Positions 61,169 through 64,000 of a stretch of DNA of 64,000 bases are shown here, piece after piece. The notes beneath the pieces were generated by a model, which made no database searches, was not told the origin of the DNA, and worked only from the letters and a program-made list of their open reading frames with translations. The stretch comes from Betaproteobacteria bacterium HGW-Betaproteobacteria-11 (GTDB taxonomy: Bacteria > Pseudomonadota > Gammaproteobacteria > Burkholderiales > Rhodocyclaceae): NCBI GenBank assembly GCA_002842395.1, contig PHCV01000001.1:62001-126000 (forward strand). The letters run 5' to 3'. How positions within the stretch are numbered: the first letter of the stretch is position 1; each line of letters begins with the position of its first letter. The translations under genes were made by a program, and so were the position numbers.

Positions 61169-62536
61169 ATGTCCGAACGGTTGGTGATAGTAGGCGGCGT
61201 TGCGGCAGGGACAAAAGCTGCGGCAACTGCGCGGAGGAGGAGCGCGGGAGTCAACATTGTTGTGCTTCAGGATGAGGCGGATGTATCGTATTCGGCGTGC
61301 GGGTTGCCCTATCACCTTGCCGCGCCGGACCGCATACCGAGAAGGAAGCTGATTGCTCGTACCCCCGAAGCTTTTCGGGCGGATGGAATTGACATGAGGA
61401 CTCAACATCGTGTCGACGAACTTGATGTACGTGGTGGAACACTGAAAGTCCATGATCTCCAAACGGGCCGCTCTTATACGGAACCGTTCGATCGCCTCTT
61501 GCTCGCAACCGGTGCGCGGGCGACTCGCCTGAACGTGCCGCTGGCGCCCGATGCGCCGCCTGCAGTGTATCTGCGCTCGATTGCCGACGCGGATCACATT
61601 CTTGATGTGCTGCCCGGTGTACGTAAGCTTGTCATCATGGGCGGCGGCTACATCGGGCTGGAAATGGCGGAAGCATTCTCGCAACTTGGGCGCGAGGTTG
61701 CACTCGTGGAAATGATGCCGCATCTGATACCCACTTTCGCGGCCCCGATGGGGCTGGCCGTCGAGGACAGGGTGCGCGCGAATGGAGTCGAGCTATTCAT
61801 GGGCTCCCGCGTGTCTGGCTTGGACAAAGGACATGTGGTTCTCGAGAATGGGGCGCATATTCCCGCTGATTTGGTTCTAGTGGCGACGGGCGTAAAACCC
61901 TCGACGGACTTGGCGACATCTGCGGGAATCCAACTGGGCAAAACGGGAGCGATTGCGGTGAACTCGAAAATGCAAACGAATTTGCCGCACATCTATGCAG
62001 CGGGAGATTGCGCGGAGTCGCACCACTTTGTGAGTCAGCGTCCCGTATGGCTTCCGCTCGGAGATGTTGCGAATCGCCATGGCCGCGTTGCCGGCACGAA
62101 CATGGCGGGTGGGCAGGCGGTGTTTCCGGGGGTGCTGGGGACGGCCATTTTCAAAGTGTTTGGTTTGGCCGTAGCCAGAACTGGGTTGGGGGAGGCGGAG
62201 GCGTTGGCGGCGGGCTTTCATCCGATATCGCAAGTTGTGGAAGTGCCCAGCCGGGCACGTTACATGGAGGAATCGAGAAAACTCCTGATTCATCTGACCG
62301 CTGATCGCGATACCGGGCAAGTGCTTGGGTGTCAGGTCACAGGAGATGACGCCGTGGACAAGACAGTCGACACAATGGCTGCGGCATTGCGTGGAAATCT
62401 GACGGTTGACGACCTGGCAGACCTTGATCTAGCTTATGCGCCGCCCTTCTCTCCGGTAGCGGCACCGGTGCAGGTCGCAGGTGAGGTTCTCAAGAAACAC
62501 GTCAGGGGCGACGAGCCGATCACACAGCTCACTTGA
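61169..62536 (+). CDS. CoA-disulfide-reductase/NADH-oxidase-family flavoprotein
   Basis: A 455-residue FAD and NAD(P)H enzyme. The FAD loop is VGGVAAGTKAAATARR, and the single redox cysteine C44 is in SYSACGLPY, as in CoA-disulfide reductase. The NAD loop is IMGGGYIGLEMAEAF, and the C-terminal dimer domain has YAPPFSPV. In a CoM organism it may reduce CoM or CoM-CoA disulfides or do the final reductive step of CoM synthesis. It is 61 bp after the dehydrogenase, in the same direction. Confidence 0.8.
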   Translation: MSERLVIVGGVAAGTKAAATARRRSAGVNIVVLQDEADVSYSACGLPYHLAAPDRIPRRKLIARTPEAFRADGIDMRTQHRVDELDVRGGTLKVHDLQTGRSYTEPFDRLLLATGARATRLNVPLAPDAPPAVYLRSIADADHILDVLPGVRKLVIMGGGYIGLEMAEAFSQLGREVALVEMMPHLIPTFAAPMGLAVEDRVRANGVELFMGSRVSGLDKGHVVLENGAHIPADLVLVATGVKPSTDLATSAGIQLGKTGAIAVNSKMQTNLPHIYAAGDCAESHHFVSQRPVWLPLGDVANRHGRVAGTNMAGGQAVFPGVLGTAIFKVFGLAVARTGLGEAEALAAGFHPISQVVEVPSRARYMEESRKLLIHLTADRDTGQVLGCQVTGDDAVDKTVDTMAAALRGNLTVDDLADLDLAYAPPFSPVAAPVQVAGEVLKKHVRGDEPITQLT

Positions 62537-62795
62537 GTGGGATTTTCTATTTTAAGATCATGTGGCTCGTTTTAACTGGACACTACTGAAATGCAATGAT
62601 TCCTCCCTCGTGCCTTTGGGGATTCCGGGTTTGGGCACACAAAGGGAGAGGGGTACCCACTTTTTTCCTGACGTCAGCCGTGTTTATGGACATCATCTCT
62701 GCGGGTGATATGCCGATGATGTGCCAGATACACGCAGGAGACTATCGGGTGTGGCATGTACGCCATTCCGATATGCTTGCTTGAGGAAATGTGAG

Positions 62796-63338
62796 ATGGG
62801 TGTTCGTGCCGTCCTCATAGGAAAGCTTCACCGCTTGACAACGACAAACTCGGAACTGCCCTACGTAGGGTCCTGCGCCATCGATGAAGACTTGCTGATC
62901 GTGGCCGACATTCGTGAATACGAACAGGTCGAGATTTACAATGTCGTGTATGGTGAGTGCTTTACCACCTACCCCATTCGGGGTGAGCGTGCCTCGGGGG
63001 TCAGCTTGGTCAATGTCGCCGCGGCACGTAAAGCGACAGCCGGCGATCTCCTTATCATCGCCAGCTACGGTGTCCTGAGCGAACATGAACTGAAACATTT
63101 TCAGCCTCGTCTCGTGTATGCGGATGCAAGGAACCGGATCGTTGCGGAACGTGGCGCCATTCCCTTCAGGTTGCTGCTTGAGTCCCTACCCGATGAATGT
63201 GCTCGATTCGTCCGCGATACCCTTGTTCGACTTCGACACCCTAGCGCGGAATGCTGCCGAAAGCGACAGCGGTACGTTAGCAACTATGGGGAAGTGTATG
63301 GTGCTATAGCAAATCATGCTAGCATTAGGCATGATTAA
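62796..63338 (+). CDS. PanD-like pyruvoyl-dependent decarboxylase with altered substrate site
   Basis: A 180-residue homologue of aspartate 1-decarboxylase. It shares GKLHR (residues 9-13) and the self-cleavage site YVGSCAID (Gly25-Ser26, giving the pyruvoyl group), TTYPIRGERAS and NVAAARKATAGDLLIIASYG, aligning without gaps to the E. coli protein. The residue matching Arg54, which holds the substrate carboxylate in PanD, is cysteine (GECFTTY instead of GKRFSTY). The C-terminus is about 50 residues longer. Standing in a CoM operon, it may decarboxylate a sulfonated acid such as cysteate; the ordinary role (beta-alanine for pantothenate) is the alternative. ATG 62796 has GAGGA 8 bases upstream. 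Confidence 0.8.
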   Translation: MGVRAVLIGKLHRLTTTNSELPYVGSCAIDEDLLIVADIREYEQVEIYNVVYGECFTTYPIRGERASGVSLVNVAAARKATAGDLLIIASYGVLSEHELKHFQPRLVYADARNRIVAERGAIPFRLLLESLPDECARFVRDTLVRLRHPSAECCRKRQRYVSNYGEVYGAIANHASIRHD

Positions 63339-63359
63339 TTCCTATCGTGTCTGAAGGCT

Positions 63360-64000
63360 ATGGTTAATGACCGGAAGTTGCTTACGATTACTGAAGCAGC
63401 TGAATACTTGAACGTCAGTAAGTCATCGTTGAGACGCTGGTCTAACGAAGGTGTGCTGACGTCTTTTCGTGTCGGTATGCGCGGAGAAAGGCGATTCGAT
63501 ATCAATGAGCTGGATGCTTTCCTGGTTGTACATGGGGAAGCGCCTAGCCCCGCGGAAGCGATGGAGAGTGCCCAATCTTCTTCTCCAGGCGAAGTCATGG
63601 ACCTTTGTGCACATCACGGGATACCGCGGCATGTCTCCATGCATTTTCGTAACGAAGAGGAGCAATGGCTTCTGCTCAGTCCGTATTTGATCGATCACCT
63701 GTCCGCGGGTGCTCCAGTGCTGTACATGCACGATAGCTCTCACCGCACGGAAATAGTCGGTCGTCTTCGTAGCGAAGGTGTGGATGTGGATGAGGCATTG
63801 AGGACACAGCAACTCGCTCTTTGTGCGTCGCAGGACTGCTACTTGCAGGGTGGTTTCTTCTCGGCCGACAGGATGCTGGAATTTGTTCAGAAACATGTGG
63901 CAGGCATGCTTTCAGACCCGGCAGGCAAGGCGATGATTACTGGCGAGATGACTTGGTTCTTGACCGGCATGCCCGGGGTCGAACAGATGCTGGTGTACGA
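63360..64000 (+). CDS. MEDS/DcmR-like sensory regulator, partial (right edge)
   Basis: A regulator cut by the window end; 213 codons are visible. The N-terminus is a MerR/excisionase-like helix-turn-helix (LTITEAAEYLNVSKSSLRRW, then RRFDINELDAFL). From about residue 75 a MEDS-type domain follows (HHGIPRHVSMHFRNEEEQ, then LSAGAPVLYMHDS), as in DcmR, a regulator of dichloromethane metabolism, and in methylotroph and methanogen sensors. It probably controls this CoM island or genes further right. ATG at 63360 is used; no strong ribosome site is visible. Confidence 0.75.
   Translation, partial: MVNDRKLLTITEAAEYLNVSKSSLRRWSNEGVLTSFRVGMRGERRFDINELDAFLVVHGEAPSPAEAMESAQSSSPGEVMDLCAHHGIPRHVSMHFRNEEEQWLLLSPYLIDHLSAGAPVLYMHDSSHRTEIVGRLRSEGVDVDEALRTQQLALCASQDCYLQGGFFSADRMLEFVQKHVAGMLSDPAGKAMITGEMTWFLTGMPGVEQMLVY

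Noticed and set aside
62596-62784. A 62-codon frame before the PanD-like gene
   Set aside because: No Shine-Dalgarno or homology; better read as the intergenic leader of the PanD-like gene.

Overview
The first ~43.4 kb look like the chromosome of a denitrifying betaproteobacterium, most likely Rhodocyclales (Azoarcus/Thauera-like). The DNA is GC-rich and tightly packed. It carries a clade-I-type nitrous oxide reductase operon with a Tat signal on NosZ (nosZ-R-D-F-Y-L), a complete PQQ biosynthesis operon with the tiny pqqA, and betaproteobacterial neighbourhoods such as zapB/zapA/6S RNA/EVE and pcm/rhodanese/tolC/waaA/waaC. No tRNA, rRNA or CRISPR array was recognised.

Layout of the chromosomal part: a partial PhnF-like regulator and dgkA (1-1.35 kb); an FNR-type box and nosZRDFYL (1.39-9.8 kb); yqaA, ilvA, a patB/malY aminotransferase broken by an internal deletion, a small secreted protein, metH and a Bcr/CflA exporter (9.8-18.3 kb); rhodanese, thioredoxin-like and enoyl-CoA hydratase genes, a TauE-type exporter, an EVE protein, 6S RNA, zapA and zapB-like (18.4-22.4 kb); thiC and pqqABCDE (22.5-27.6 kb); a prolyl aminopeptidase, a self-regulated TetR/RND efflux operon, pcm, rhodanese and tolC (27.8-36.2 kb); and LPS genes waaA and waaC, a glycosyltransferase, a nucleotide-sugar epimerase, aroE, mtgA and a CorA-type transporter (36.1-43.4 kb).

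At 43.8-44.6 kb a decayed IS1182-type transposase (N-terminus lost, one amber codon) abuts a different kind of DNA. From 44.63 kb to the right edge the G+C is visibly lower, and nearly every gene fits coenzyme M (CoM)-dependent epoxide metabolism as known from Xanthobacter autotrophicus Py2. A leftward operon encodes two small unknown proteins, 2-ketopropyl-CoM oxidoreductase/carboxylase (XecC) and the R-hydroxypropyl-CoM dehydrogenase (XecD). A divergent rightward operon encodes epoxyalkane:CoM transferase (XecA), the S-hydroxypropyl-CoM dehydrogenase (XecE), a CoA-transferase-like pair, and then bacterial CoM biosynthesis: an unknown 308-residue protein, phosphosulfolactate synthase (ComA/XcbB), two aspartase/fumarase-superfamily enzymes (XcbC/XcbD-like) and a D-cysteine-desulfhydrase-like PLP enzyme (XcbE-like). 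It continues with an NDP-forming acyl-CoA synthetase, an acylating aldehyde dehydrogenase of the sulfoacetaldehyde type, a CoA-disulfide-reductase-like flavoprotein, an unusual PanD-like pyruvoyl decarboxylase lacking the usual substrate arginine, and a MEDS-domain regulator cut by the window edge. No alkene monooxygenase is in the window.

How the parts could work together: PEP and sulfite give phosphosulfolactate and then, by several steps, CoM. XecA opens an epoxide with CoM, XecD and XecE oxidise the two hydroxyalkyl-CoM enantiomers, and XecC cleaves and carboxylates the ketone, giving acetoacetate when the epoxide is epoxypropane. The CoA-transferase-like pair, CoA ligase, acylating dehydrogenase and PanD-like enzyme extend the known set and are the least explained part of the island.
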